A DNA stretch of 64,000 bases, from the NCBI GenBank assembly GCA_965530755.1, contig CBESNA010000008.1:1-64000 (forward strand), in the 5' to 3' direction. The notes below the pieces were generated by a model. The model was not told the origin of the DNA, did no database searches, and saw nothing but the letters and a program-made list of their open reading frames with translations. This DNA comes from SZUA-35 sp965530755. GTDB taxonomy: Bacteria; Actinomycetota; Acidimicrobiia; Acidimicrobiales; SZUA-35. Position 1 is the stretch's first letter. Each line of letters opens with the position of its first letter. The translations under genes and the position numbers were made by a program. Shown here piece by piece: positions 35,898 through 43,830 of the stretch.

Positions 35898-36256
35898 CAG
35901 AGGTTGTCGCGATTGTTCCAGCAGCCTCGGTGCCAGTGACGTCGCAAATCCGGCTCCGCAGGCGGCACGGCCACGATGTGGCCCATGCCGGCCGGAATCT
36001 CTCGGTTGCACCCGGGGCACAGATACGCCTTGGTTGCCTGGTACGGCTGGAGGAATCGAGTCTCGGCATCTGGAGCAGCGGACGGGTCCAGGAGGCGGGA
36101 CGAACGCACCCTCTGGCGATGCGCGGCCGCGGGAGCTGCTTGGGCGTTCCGGCGCTTCTTGGCTCGGTTGGAAGCCTTCTTCTGATTCGACGGCTTCTTC
36201 TTGTGGCGTGGCGTCTTGTTCTCGGGCCGACCTCGCTTGGGGCGCTGGTCGGCCAT
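35897..36256 (-). CDS. Small basic Cys/His protein, probably metal-binding
   Basis: I cannot name this 119-residue protein's family. The first 60 residues are very basic and low in complexity (MADQRPKRGRPENKTPRHKK). The C-terminal half has CPGCNREI and HWHRGCW, a likely zinc-binding Cys2-His/Cys site, separated by GMGHIVAVP. Similar small proteins occur in Actinomycetota near comM. The ATG at 36256 overlaps the stop of a tiny membrane protein (TGATG), so the two are translated together. It may bind RNA or DNA; that is inferred from charge only. Confidence 0.75.
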   Translation of the reverse strand: MADQRPKRGRPENKTPRHKKKPSNQKKASNRAKKRRNAQAAPAAAHRQRVRSSRLLDPSAAPDAETRFLQPYQATKAYLCPGCNREIPAGMGHIVAVPPAEPDLRRHWHRGCWNNRDNL

Positions 36257-36366
36257 CAGCCGAAGATCGCCCAGGCGACCAGGCCCACGACCATCACAAC
36301 CGAAGCGGCGACGAAGACGTAGTCGAACGGCGTTCGGCGGTGTTGGCGCCTCGGGTCGAATCCCAC
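36256..36366 (-). CDS. 36-residue single-pass membrane protein
   Basis: This is a short gene found by reading the minus strand. GTG at 36366 begins MGFDPRRQHRRTPFDYVF and continues into one membrane helix (VFVAASVVMVVGLVAWAIFG), then stops at the TGA that overlaps the ATG of the Cys/His protein. The positive-inside rule puts the N-terminus in the cytoplasm. A CATACT hexamer six bases before the GTG fits a leaderless start. Its tight coupling to the next gene argues that it is real. Function unknown. Confidence 0.65.
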   Translation of the reverse strand: MGFDPRRQHRRTPFDYVFVAASVVMVVGLVAWAIFG

Positions 36367-36372
36367 CGAACC

Positions 36373-36378
36373 AGTATG
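36373..36378 (-). promoter_or_regulatory. -10-like CATACT for the micro-protein operon
   Basis: On the minus strand CATACT lies six bases before the GTG at 36366. It shares the 71-bp divergent gap with the cytochrome c promoter. Confidence 0.4.
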
Positions 36379-36424
36379 GGGTGTGACTCTCGTTTCGCCC
36401 CGTCGCTGGCCATCGTCGCCTCGC

Positions 36425-36430
36425 TAGCGT
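36425..36430 (+). promoter_or_regulatory. -10-like TAGCGT before the cytochrome c gene
   Basis: TAGCGT lies seven bases before the GTG start at 36438. No ribosome binding site fits in the gap, so transcription probably begins at or near the start codon. Confidence 0.45.
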
Positions 36431-36437
36431 CTGCGCC

Positions 36438-36791
36438 GTGTCCTCCAGACTCGCCACCACGATCGCCACCCTGATCTCCGTCTCCCTGCTCGCCGCAGCC
36501 TGTGGAGGCACCGCCCCCGAGGTTGCCGAGGGTGCCGATCCTGCCCTTTCCGAGGGTCGCTCGATCTGGGTCGCACAGTGCGCGAGTTGTCATGGAGCTT
36601 CCGGGGGCGGAGGACGTGGCCCGAAGTTGTCCGAGGGTGAGGTGCTCGACCGGTACCCGGAGATCGCCGATCAAGTCGACCTCGTACTCAACGGGCGAGG
36701 TGCGATGCCGTCGTACGTCGGCCGGCTGAGCGAACAACAGATCGAATCCGTTGTTCGTTACACCCGCGAGGTGCTTTCCGTCACCGAGTAG
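36438..36791 (+). CDS. Cytochrome c lipoprotein, monohaem class I
   Basis: This 117-residue protein has a signal peptide ending SLLAAAC22, a probable lipid-anchor Cys, then haem-binding C48-A-S-C51-H52 and a likely axial Met in GAMPSYVG. It is a small membrane-anchored electron carrier on the outer face of the membrane. Haem attachment would need a lyase such as the CcmF-like protein at 16519. The GTG start is supported by the signal peptide and the -10-like hexamer just upstream. Its redox partners are not in the window. Confidence 0.9.
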   Translation: MSSRLATTIATLISVSLLAAACGGTAPEVAEGADPALSEGRSIWVAQCASCHGASGGGGRGPKLSEGEVLDRYPEIADQVDLVLNGRGAMPSYVGRLSEQQIESVVRYTREVLSVTE

Positions 36792-36879
36792 GTGGTTGTT
36801 TCTGCCAACGCACGGTTAACCTCACTCTTGTTCGGTGGCTTCGGCCCCCTCATCGCATCAACGAGCGAGAGCGGGCGCC

Positions 36880-38403
36880 ATGCTGGCCACCATTCCCACA
36901 GCGGTTGTCGACGGAATCGACGGCCTTCCCATCACGGTCGAGGTGATCAACACCGGGACCGGGACGCCGCGCTTCACCGTGGTCGGCCTGCCGGACGCCA
37001 CGATCAGGGAATCGAGAGATCGGGTCAGAGCGGCACTCCTGAGCAGCGGGTTGTCGTGGCCGGCCACGCTTCCGCTCACAGTCAACCTGGCGCCGAGCGA
37101 TGTCCGCAAACACGGTGCGGGCCTCGATCTGCCACTGGCCCTCGGCGTGCTGGTCGCGTCGCGGCAGCTCGACGCCGCCCAGGTCGCGGGGTTTGCTGCG
37201 GTCGGTGAGCTAGGGCTCGACGGCACCATCCGCCCGGTTCCCGGTCTGATCAGCCTGGCGGAGGCGATGCGGGGCGATGATCTGCTGGTCCCGATCGAGG
37301 GTGCCGGTGATGCCGCGATCGTCGCTGCCGGCCGGGTTCGTGGTTCGTCGACGCTACGCGAGGTCGTGGCGGGGCTGAAGGGTGAGGGTCCGTTGCCGGC
37401 GGTCGTCGACGCTCCCACGGCCCTGTGTGAGCGTGGCCACCGACCCGAGCTGGCTGATGTCCGCGGTCAACCGTTGGCTCGTTGGGCTCTCGAGGTTGCC
37501 GCCGCCGGGGGACACCACACGTTGATGGTTGGTCCGCCCGGAGCGGGCAAGACCATGCTGGCCTCCCGGCTGGCTGCACTCCTGCCTCCGATGGACCCAG
37601 AGGATGCGATGAACGTGGCCAGGATCAATTCCGTGGCCGGGTTGCGACGCTCGGGGGTCGGACTCGACCGACGCCCTCCCTTCCGCGCCCCGCACCACGG
37701 TTTGTCGCACGTTGCCCTGATCGGTGGCGGTTCCAACGGTATTCGGCCGGGAGAGATCAGTGCGAGTCATGCAGGTGTGCTGTTCCTCGACGAACTCGGT
37801 GAGTTTCCGCAGAAGCTGTTGGACTCCATGCGTCAACCGCTCGAGGAGGGCGTGGTGCGGATCAGTCGAGCGCATGCGTCACGTGAGCTCCCGGCCCGGT
37901 TCCAGCTCGTGGCCGCATCCAACCCATGTCCATGCGGGAATGGGTGGAGTGAGGGGAGCTGTCGGTGCAGCGAGCAACAGCGGACCAGCTATGCCCGCCG
38001 CTTCTCCCACCCGCTGCTCGATCGTTTCGACATCAGGATCGAGGTCGCCCCACCCGAACCTCGTTCTCTTCTCGGGCCCTCGTCGGAGGAGACCACCGCC
38101 GAGGTAGGAGCTCGCGTGGCCGTGGCCCGAGACCGGGCGAGGCAACGCGGTGTGAGGTGCAACGCCATGCTCCGCGCTGACCGACTCGACACGATCGCCC
38201 CGCTCGAGCCAGAGGCCCGCGACCTGCTCGAGGCGGCATTGCTCGACGGGAGACTGACGGCGCGGGGCTTTCGTCGAGTCTGGCGATTGGCACGAACGAT
38301 CGCCGATCTCGACGGCGGTCCGGAGAGAATCGCCGCGTCCCATGCGAGCGGTGCCCTGCTGCTCCGGGTCCGGCCGACCGCATTGCTCGGAACCGCCCGA
38401 TGA
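36880..38403 (+). CDS. comM: YifB/ComM family AAA+ ATPase
   Basis: ComM is a helicase-like AAA+ protein that promotes branch migration during natural transformation. The 507-residue protein has an N-terminal Lon-protease-like domain (LATIPTAVVDGIDGLPITVE), Walker A VGPPGAGKTM near 217, Walker B VLFLDELGEF, and a Cys-rich insert NPCPCGNG and SCRCSEQQ. The ATG at 36880 gives the usual start. Its stop overlaps the dprA start by four bases, as expected for two transformation genes. Confidence 0.93.
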   Translation: MLATIPTAVVDGIDGLPITVEVINTGTGTPRFTVVGLPDATIRESRDRVRAALLSSGLSWPATLPLTVNLAPSDVRKHGAGLDLPLALGVLVASRQLDAAQVAGFAAVGELGLDGTIRPVPGLISLAEAMRGDDLLVPIEGAGDAAIVAAGRVRGSSTLREVVAGLKGEGPLPAVVDAPTALCERGHRPELADVRGQPLARWALEVAAAGGHHTLMVGPPGAGKTMLASRLAALLPPMDPEDAMNVARINSVAGLRRSGVGLDRRPPFRAPHHGLSHVALIGGGSNGIRPGEISASHAGVLFLDELGEFPQKLLDSMRQPLEEGVVRISRAHASRELPARFQLVAASNPCPCGNGWSEGSCRCSEQQRTSYARRFSHPLLDRFDIRIEVAPPEPRSLLGPSSEETTAEVGARVAVARDRARQRGVRCNAMLRADRLDTIAPLEPEARDLLEAALLDGRLTARGFRRVWRLARTIADLDGGPERIAASHASGALLLRVRPTALLGTAR

Positions 38404-39533
38404 CCACCACTTCCGATGACGATCTCCAGGCGCTGATCGTGCTGCTGTCCCTCGTCAACATGGGTCCGAATCGGATTCGAGCGCTCACGGCGTCAAACGC
38501 TCCCGCCGATGCGCTCGCCGAACTCCGCCGGCGGCGGCTCCCCCCGATCGGTGGTGACGAGCCGCCTCGAATCTCGGCCGATGTCGCGTCTTCCTGGTTC
38601 AACGACATCGACCGGGCCGAGCGCTCGGTCGACCTCGAAGCCCATCGATTGCACGGGTACCACGTGCTCGACCCGTCCGATGAGCGCTGGCCGTTCGCCG
38701 GTGATCCGCACCCGCCCGTCATCGTGTTCGCCCGCGGTGATCTCGGGCTGCTCGCGCTGACGCCGAAGGTCGCTGTCGTCGGAACGCGACGATGCAGTTC
38801 GGTAGGCCGACAGGTGGCGTCGGCGATGGGGGCGGATCTCGGCGCGGCGGGCGTGGGAGTCGTCAGCGGCCTCGCTCTCGGTGTCGATGCAGCTGCACAT
38901 CGAGGCTGTCTCGATGCTGGTGGGCCGGCTGTCGGTGTCGTCGCCTGCGGGCTCGACGTCATCTACCCGGCATCGAACGGAGGTTTGTGGGAGCAGGTGG
39001 GGTCGAGCGGGCTTCTCCTCTCCGAGGTGCCGCTCGGGCAACGGCCGACCAAGTGGCGGTTCCCTGCACGAAACCGCCTGATCGCCGCACTGAGCGACCT
39101 CGTGGTGGTGGTCGAGAGCCATGCAAGAGGCGGCGCACTGAGCACGGTCGATGAGGCGATGACACGCGGCATCACGGTCGGCGCCGTTCCTGGCTCTCCG
39201 TTGTCCTCAGCGTCCGACGGCACGAACAGTCTGCTCTTCGACGGAGCGATGCCCGTGCGGCACGGCGCCGACGTCTTGTCGGCCCTGGGCATCATCCACC
39301 ACGCCGATGAGCGATCGGCTACATCGACCGGACCGGTGGTCGACGCCGCATCGCTGACGTCCGACGAGCGACGAATCGTCGAGGCGGTCCAGGGCGGCAC
39401 CGTGCATCTCGATCGGATCATCGAGATGCTCGGGCTTCCCGCACCCGACGTTGGCGGACTCGTGTCCGGCCTCGCCGCTCGCCGTGTCATCGAGATCCGG
39501 GGTCACACGGTTTCGGCGGCTGCCGCCCTCTGA
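38400..39533 (+). CDS. dprA: DNA-processing protein DprA
   Basis: DprA loads RecA on incoming single-stranded DNA. The 377-residue protein has an N-terminal SAM-like helical region, the Rossmann core VAVVGTRRCSSVGRQVASAM with VSGLALGVDAAAHRG, SEVPLGQRPTKWRFPARNR and VVVVESHARGGAL, and a C-terminal winged helix (SLTSDERRIVEAV). It overlaps comM by four bases. Its 3' end overlaps the convergent SARP gene by 47 bp. Confidence 0.94.
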   Translation: MTTTSDDDLQALIVLLSLVNMGPNRIRALTASNAPADALAELRRRRLPPIGGDEPPRISADVASSWFNDIDRAERSVDLEAHRLHGYHVLDPSDERWPFAGDPHPPVIVFARGDLGLLALTPKVAVVGTRRCSSVGRQVASAMGADLGAAGVGVVSGLALGVDAAAHRGCLDAGGPAVGVVACGLDVIYPASNGGLWEQVGSSGLLLSEVPLGQRPTKWRFPARNRLIAALSDLVVVVESHARGGALSTVDEAMTRGITVGAVPGSPLSSASDGTNSLLFDGAMPVRHGADVLSALGIIHHADERSATSTGPVVDAASLTSDERRIVEAVQGGTVHLDRIIEMLGLPAPDVGGLVSGLAARRVIEIRGHTVSAAAAL

Positions 39534-40272
39534 TCTCCGGCGTGCGCCCGGCCAGAATGTCCTGCTCCATCGCGGTCAAGCGATCGTTCGGCGCCAGCCC
39601 GACCTCGCTCAGTTCGCTGCGAAGACGGGCACACGCCCGCAAAGCCTCGACCCGGCGGTCGCACCGCGCCAGAGCGGCGATCAACAGGAACCAGAGGTGT
39701 TCCCGATAGGGGTGTTCTTCCACGGCGCTCTCGAGTTCGCCGACAACCAACTCCGCGTGTCCCAGCGACAAGTCGGCCTCGAGTGCGAGCTCCATGGCCA
39801 CCAGCCGCAGCTCGTCGAGGCGGTACGACTCGAGCCGGAACGCCTCGTCGTCGGTCAGATCTCCAAACGGGCGACCCCGCCACAAAGCGAGTGCCTCGCG
39901 GCAGACGTTCTGGCAATGCTCGGGGCTCTCTCTCGACTCCGCAGCCTCACCGACCAGCCGCTCGAAGGCCAGCGCATCGATGTTTCGTGCCTTCGCTGAG
40001 AGCTCGTACGAGTGGTTGACGCGGGCGATCGATTCGGCACCGAGGATCTGGCGGAGATGCGAGATGTACGACTGAAGCGTGTTGTATGCCGAGTCTGGCG
40101 GGTGTTCGTCCCACAGGACGTCGTAGAGATGGTCGATCGAGACGGCGTGGCCGGCGCCGATGGCGAGGGCACCCAACAACGAGCGAGTCTGGCGGCCGCC
40201 GACGGTCACAGATCCGGACGGCGTGAGCACGTCGATCGGCCCGAGCAAACGAATCATCTGGTCGGTCTGCAC
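39487..40272 (-). CDS. SARP-family transcriptional regulator (single-domain AfsR type)
   Basis: The 261-residue protein has an OmpR-like winged helix (LLGPIDVLTPSGSV to NTLQSYISHLRQILG) and a bacterial transcriptional activation domain (about 100-250, FERLVGEAAESRESPEHCQN and EEHPYREHLWFLLIAALARC). SARPs activate secondary metabolite and signalling genes. The GTG at 40272 follows a very strong GGAGG-rich site. It is divergent from a membrane repeat protein 159 bp away, the most obvious target. The 3' end overlaps dprA by 47 bp. Confidence 0.9.
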   Translation of the reverse strand: MQTDQMIRLLGPIDVLTPSGSVTVGGRQTRSLLGALAIGAGHAVSIDHLYDVLWDEHPPDSAYNTLQSYISHLRQILGAESIARVNHSYELSAKARNIDALAFERLVGEAAESRESPEHCQNVCREALALWRGRPFGDLTDDEAFRLESYRLDELRLVAMELALEADLSLGHAELVVGELESAVEEHPYREHLWFLLIAALARCDRRVEALRACARLRSELSEVGLAPNDRLTAMEQDILAGRTPEIRGRQPPKPCDPGSR

Positions 40273-40431
40273 GCTGTCCTCCTCCTCTTCTCCTTCCAGT
40301 GTCCTCCAAGCCATTTCCAAGGGCAGTGCCAGAAGTCCCACAGGGTCTTCATGGACACCGTGGTCGTGGGTCTCAAGTCCTCGGGAGGACAATCGGACCG
40401 AAGGAACACCAACCCGAGGAGAGGAGCAAAG

Positions 40432-40899
40432 ATGAACAAACTGTTCGAACGAGACGCAATTCGGGAAACGGCCGAACACCTTCCCGACCCACACGAAGTC
40501 CTTCCGAGGATTCCCGACGATGTCGTCATTCCCGATGACGCTCGGGCGCTGACACATCCTGCAATCGCGGGGGGCCGCCGTCCGGCATCTGGCATTCGCT
40601 GGATGCGATGGATTCCCGTCGTGATCCTGCTCGTGGCCGGGGCGATCGCCGCCGCTCTGGTGCTGCGGAGCGACAGCTCCGAAACCGTTGTCAGCGATGG
40701 GGTCCCGTGGACGCAAGCCACTGAGGGTCCGGGGTCGAACACACTCGCCCCTACTGGTCTGATCGTGGGAACCATCCCGTGGACGCAAGCCACTGAGGGT
40801 CCGGGGTCGAACACACTCGCCCCTACTGGTCTGATCGTGGGAACCATCCCGTGGACGCAAGCCACTGAGGGTCCGGGGTCGAACACGCTGACCCCGTGA
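40432..40899 (+). CDS. Membrane protein with three perfect 24-residue repeats
   Basis: No family recognised. This 155-residue protein has a cytoplasmic N-terminus of about 57 residues (acidic, with PDPHEVLPRIPDD), one membrane helix (WIPVVILLVAGAIAAALVL) and an exported C-terminus made of PWTQATEGPGSNTLAPTGLI units repeated three times, the last truncated to 16 residues. The ATG has a very strong GAGGAGAGGAG site. It is divergent from the SARP regulator. The repeats are identical at DNA level apart from a few bases at the end, so the array is young or homogenised. Confidence 0.7.
   Translation: MNKLFERDAIRETAEHLPDPHEVLPRIPDDVVIPDDARALTHPAIAGGRRPASGIRWMRWIPVVILLVAGAIAAALVLRSDSSETVVSDGVPWTQATEGPGSNTLAPTGLIVGTIPWTQATEGPGSNTLAPTGLIVGTIPWTQATEGPGSNTLTP
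40705..40896 (+). repeat. 72-bp in-frame tandem repeat
   Basis: Units begin at 40705, 40777 and 40849, each starting CCGTGGACGCAAGCCACTGA. They encode the exported tail of the membrane protein. The period is the same as that of the rpmF-proximal minisatellite (72 bp), but the sequence is unrelated. Confidence 0.9.
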
Positions 40900-40913
40900 G
40901 AGAGGCCCGGCGA

Positions 40914-40933
40914 AGTCGGGAGCGATCCCGACT
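40914..40933 (+). terminator. Hairpin after the membrane repeat protein
   Basis: AGTCGGGA and TCCCGACT form a perfect eight-bp stem with a GCGA tetraloop, 14 bases after the stop codon. No T-run follows, so it is a weak terminator or a stabilising hairpin. Confidence 0.45.
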
Positions 40934-41389
40934 CGTCGGACTGGCGACGTACGTGAGGCGTGAGTGGACCAGTCAGGTCTCGGCGGCAGCGGTCCCATGA
41001 TCTCCGATCGACGGGCCGGACTCATCTGGCCGGTAGTGTTGCCGACTGTGATCACAGCGGCGAAGGTCAAGTACCTCGAAGCCCTTGGCTTCGAGCGCTT
41101 TTCCCCCGTCGACGACGACACCTCAACGGGTGCCGAAGGTGACCTGGTCGACCGGCTGACCCGCCAGCACCGACCACCGAGCGTGATGTCTCGATCCACT
41201 GTTCAAGGCGTGGATCTCGGTTCGTCTCCCGACATCGGCACGCTGGGCGGAAAGATTCCAGAAGAAACATCCTCAAGTTCTCACTTTGTGTGGTTGGACT
41301 CCGACGGAGAGTGGGGGCGGCGTACGTCGAGCAATGTGCTCGAGCGCCACCCGACACCTTCAGAAGAATCACCAACCTTGGCGGGAACA
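40934..41389 (+). other. 456-bp leader/intergenic region before whiG
   Basis: The whiG frame stays open back to 40964, but the codons here have poor third-position GC and no family similarity (for example ATG TCT CGA TCC ACT GTT CAA), so most of it is probably not coding. I see no RNA gene or strong hairpin. It probably holds the whiG promoter or promoters. A longer N-terminal extension of WhiG starting at an upstream GTG/ATG cannot be excluded. Confidence 0.5.
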
Positions 41390-42169
41390 GTGGGACACAT
41401 CGACAGCACGGTCGAGCTCGACGACGTATGGGCTCGTTACAAAGAAGCACCAACACAGGAGGACCGCGATCAGCTGATCGTGTACTACGCACCGTTGGTG
41501 AAGTTCGTGGCCAGCCGCATCGCTGCGGGCCTCCCGCAGAACGTGGATCAGGCGGACCTCGTCAGCTACGGGATGTTCGGTCTGATCGACGCGATCACCA
41601 AGTTCGATCCTGGTCTCGGCTTCAAGTTCGAGACCTACGCCATCGCTCGCATCAAGGGAGCGGTCCTCGACGAGCTCCGTTCCATCGACTGGGTGCCCCG
41701 ATCGGTACGAGCAAAGGCCAAGTCGGTCGAGCGAGCGATGACCAAGCTCGAGTCGCAGCTCCACCGCTCTCCGAGCGACGAGGAGATCGCGGAAGAGCTC
41801 GATCTGTCGATGGCCCAGCTCACAACGCTCTACACCCAGATCAGTTCGCTCGGTATCGTTGCCCTCGACGACATGTTGTCGTTCGGCGGAGGCGACAACG
41901 TCACCCTCGGTGACACGCTCGCCGACCGACGCGAAGGCCCCGGTGGGGTCTACGAACGAGTCGAGATGCGGCAGATGCTCGCCGAGGCCATCAACAAGAT
42001 GAGCGAGCGCGAGAAGATCGTCCTGACGCTCTACTATTATGAGAATCTGACGCTCAACGAGATCGGAAACGTTCTCGGTGTCACGGAGAGCCGGGTGTGT
42101 CAGATCCACACCAAAGCGGTGCTCCATCTGCGCTCGCGGCTCACCGCCGCTGAACGCGAAGCCGGCTGA
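41390..42169 (+). CDS. whiG: WhiG/FliA-family RNA polymerase sigma factor
   Basis: This is a sigma factor of the sigma-28 type, which in Streptomyces (WhiG) directs sporulation genes and elsewhere flagellar genes. With GTG 41390 it has 259 residues: region 2 with DQADLVSYGMFGLIDAITKF and FETYAIARIKGAVLDELRS, region 3 VPRSVRAKAKSVERAMTKLE, region 4 MSEREKIVLTLYYYENLTL and VTESRVCQIHTKAVLHL. The start is uncertain because no strong ribosome binding site is seen. No flagellar genes are in the window, so a developmental or envelope role is the better guess. The next gene is an M23-like protein, the order seen near rpsB in Actinomycetota. Confidence 0.9.
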   Translation: MGHIDSTVELDDVWARYKEAPTQEDRDQLIVYYAPLVKFVASRIAAGLPQNVDQADLVSYGMFGLIDAITKFDPGLGFKFETYAIARIKGAVLDELRSIDWVPRSVRAKAKSVERAMTKLESQLHRSPSDEEIAEELDLSMAQLTTLYTQISSLGIVALDDMLSFGGGDNVTLGDTLADRREGPGGVYERVEMRQMLAEAINKMSEREKIVLTLYYYENLTLNEIGNVLGVTESRVCQIHTKAVLHLRSRLTAAEREAG

Positions 42170-42258
42170 CCCGGTCGGGTCTCCGATTGCGGCCCTGGGC
42201 CGAATGATCGAACACTCTCACTTCCCCCAAACACGCGGTTCGAGGTGAGGAGGCGCAG

Positions 42259-43800
42259 ATGCGCCGTTGTGTCCAGGATCGGCGACTCGGCGTCGCCATA
42301 GCCCTGATCGTTGGATCCCTGTTGCTGTGGATGGCCCCCGCAGCGGGGGACTGGGAACATCCGGTCGAGGCGGAGGTGATTGATCCCTTCCGGCCTCCCG
42401 CCACTCGTTTCGGTGCTGGGAATCGGGGACTCGAGTACGGAACAACAGGCGGGGAAGTGGTGGGAGCGGTCGACGGCGGCACGGTCGTGTTCGCCGGTGC
42501 AGTAGGCCTCCGGCGACATGTGGTGGTCGACCATGGCAACGGTATGCGTTCGACATATGCCTTCGTGTCGTCGACATCGGTCGCCCGGGGACAAGTTGTA
42601 CGCCAGGGCCAGGCTGTCGCTGTCGCCGACGTCGGATTCCATCTGACGGCTCGGCTCGGATCTGAGTACGTCGATCCCATGCTCTTGATGGGCGGAGCCG
42701 AGGTGGTCGTGCGTCTCGTACCCGGTGCGCTGCCCGCCATCCGTGCAACGGAGGTCGGATCCGGGAACAGCGTTCGCCCCCTCGCTGCTGTTCTTGATGC
42801 CGCCGGCGACCTGCGCCTCTCTCGACAATTCGAAGTACTGGCTGACGCCGCTTCGGAATGGCATCACGAGGACTGCACGACAGACGACAGCGCCGTTGCC
42901 GCCCCGGCCGGCTCAGCTGCGATGGCGCAACGCGTGCTCATCCAGGTCGGCGGACTCGGGACGAGCAGCGACGGAGCGTCGATCGGCGAGCTCGACCACG
43001 GGGCGCTCGGCTACGACCCCGATCACGTGGTGGGTTTCAGCTACGCCGGCGGTTGTATCCCGGAGGCGTTCGGTGGTGTCGCCGGCGAGCTCAGTCGTCA
43101 GCTTGGCGGAACCGTCTACGGCCCAGAGGACACCTTCCAGAGCGTCGAGATCTCGGCCGCACGCCTGGCCGACCTCGTCGAATCGGTCGCCGCCGCTCGG
43201 CCAGGTCAGCCGATCGACATCGCAGCTCACAGCCTCGGTGGGGTCGTGACCAGGCGGGCGATCGAGATGCTCGACGCCAGAACCGGCCTCGGCTCCCTCG
43301 ACGTCGTCATCACGATCGCATCGCCCCACGGCGGCGCCGACCTCGCCACTGCTGCGGTCGCCACGGCGGGGAGCACGCGGGTCGGGTCGCTGATCGACCC
43401 GGCGATCGGAGACGCCGCTGACTTCAGGAGCTCCGATGCTGTCGTCGACATCGCCGAGGCAGGCGGTGGAGGAATCGTCGACCCACCGCCTCCGCCCGAT
43501 GGGATCTCGGTCATTGCCGTTGCCGGTGCCACCGACCTCGTTGTGGCGGGCGAGCACACGATGTGGGACGGCGCGACGAACGTCGTCGTGCCGACGCCTC
43601 TGCTGGACGCCCCCTCGGTGCATGGCGCACTTCCCGGAATGCCGGAGGTCCGGCGCGAGATGCAGCTCGCCATCGCCGGTGCGCCGCCCCGCTGCGTCGG
43701 CCTACTGACCGTGCTCGGCTCGGCCCTCCAAGGGCGCGGGATATCGGCGGTCGAAGACAGCATAACTCTGCTTGCCGGCCTGGCCCGGTGGGTGCTGTGA
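42259..43800 (+). CDS. Degenerate M23/LytM domain fused to alpha/beta hydrolase
   Basis: The 513-residue exported protein (signal peptide 1-30, ending APAAG) has a LytM/M23-like barrel at about 35-150 (EVVGAVDGGTVVFAG, VVVDHGNGMRSTYAF, GQVVRQGQAVAVADVG). The zinc site is lost: HxGxD is N55-R-G-L-E59 and the HxH is H128-L-T130. From about 225 an alpha/beta hydrolase follows with the nucleophile elbow DIAAHSLGGVV (Ser near 325), possible Asp in VAGATDLVV and His in PSVHGALPG. It lies where a plain M23 peptidase usually precedes rpsB in Actinomycetota. It could be a wall- or lipid-directed esterase/lipase using the LytM fold for binding. Confidence 0.78.
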   Translation: MRRCVQDRRLGVAIALIVGSLLLWMAPAAGDWEHPVEAEVIDPFRPPATRFGAGNRGLEYGTTGGEVVGAVDGGTVVFAGAVGLRRHVVVDHGNGMRSTYAFVSSTSVARGQVVRQGQAVAVADVGFHLTARLGSEYVDPMLLMGGAEVVVRLVPGALPAIRATEVGSGNSVRPLAAVLDAAGDLRLSRQFEVLADAASEWHHEDCTTDDSAVAAPAGSAAMAQRVLIQVGGLGTSSDGASIGELDHGALGYDPDHVVGFSYAGGCIPEAFGGVAGELSRQLGGTVYGPEDTFQSVEISAARLADLVESVAAARPGQPIDIAAHSLGGVVTRRAIEMLDARTGLGSLDVVITIASPHGGADLATAAVATAGSTRVGSLIDPAIGDAADFRSSDAVVDIAEAGGGGIVDPPPPPDGISVIAVAGATDLVVAGEHTMWDGATNVVVPTPLLDAPSVHGALPGMPEVRREMQLAIAGAPPRCVGLLTVLGSALQGRGISAVEDSITLLAGLARWVL

Positions 43801-43830
43801 GCCGGCGGCTGTGGTGAGAGGTCGCGTGAT

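Noticed and set aside
36330..36365. T-arm-like GGTCGAATCCC suggesting a tRNA
   Set aside because: No matching acceptor, D or anticodon arms are found. The segment encodes part of the micro-protein on the minus strand.
40300..41199. Upstream extension of the SARP frame on the minus strand
   Set aside because: The segment is antisense to the membrane repeat protein and its Arg-rich repeats mirror that gene; the strong GGAGG before GTG 40272 sets the start.
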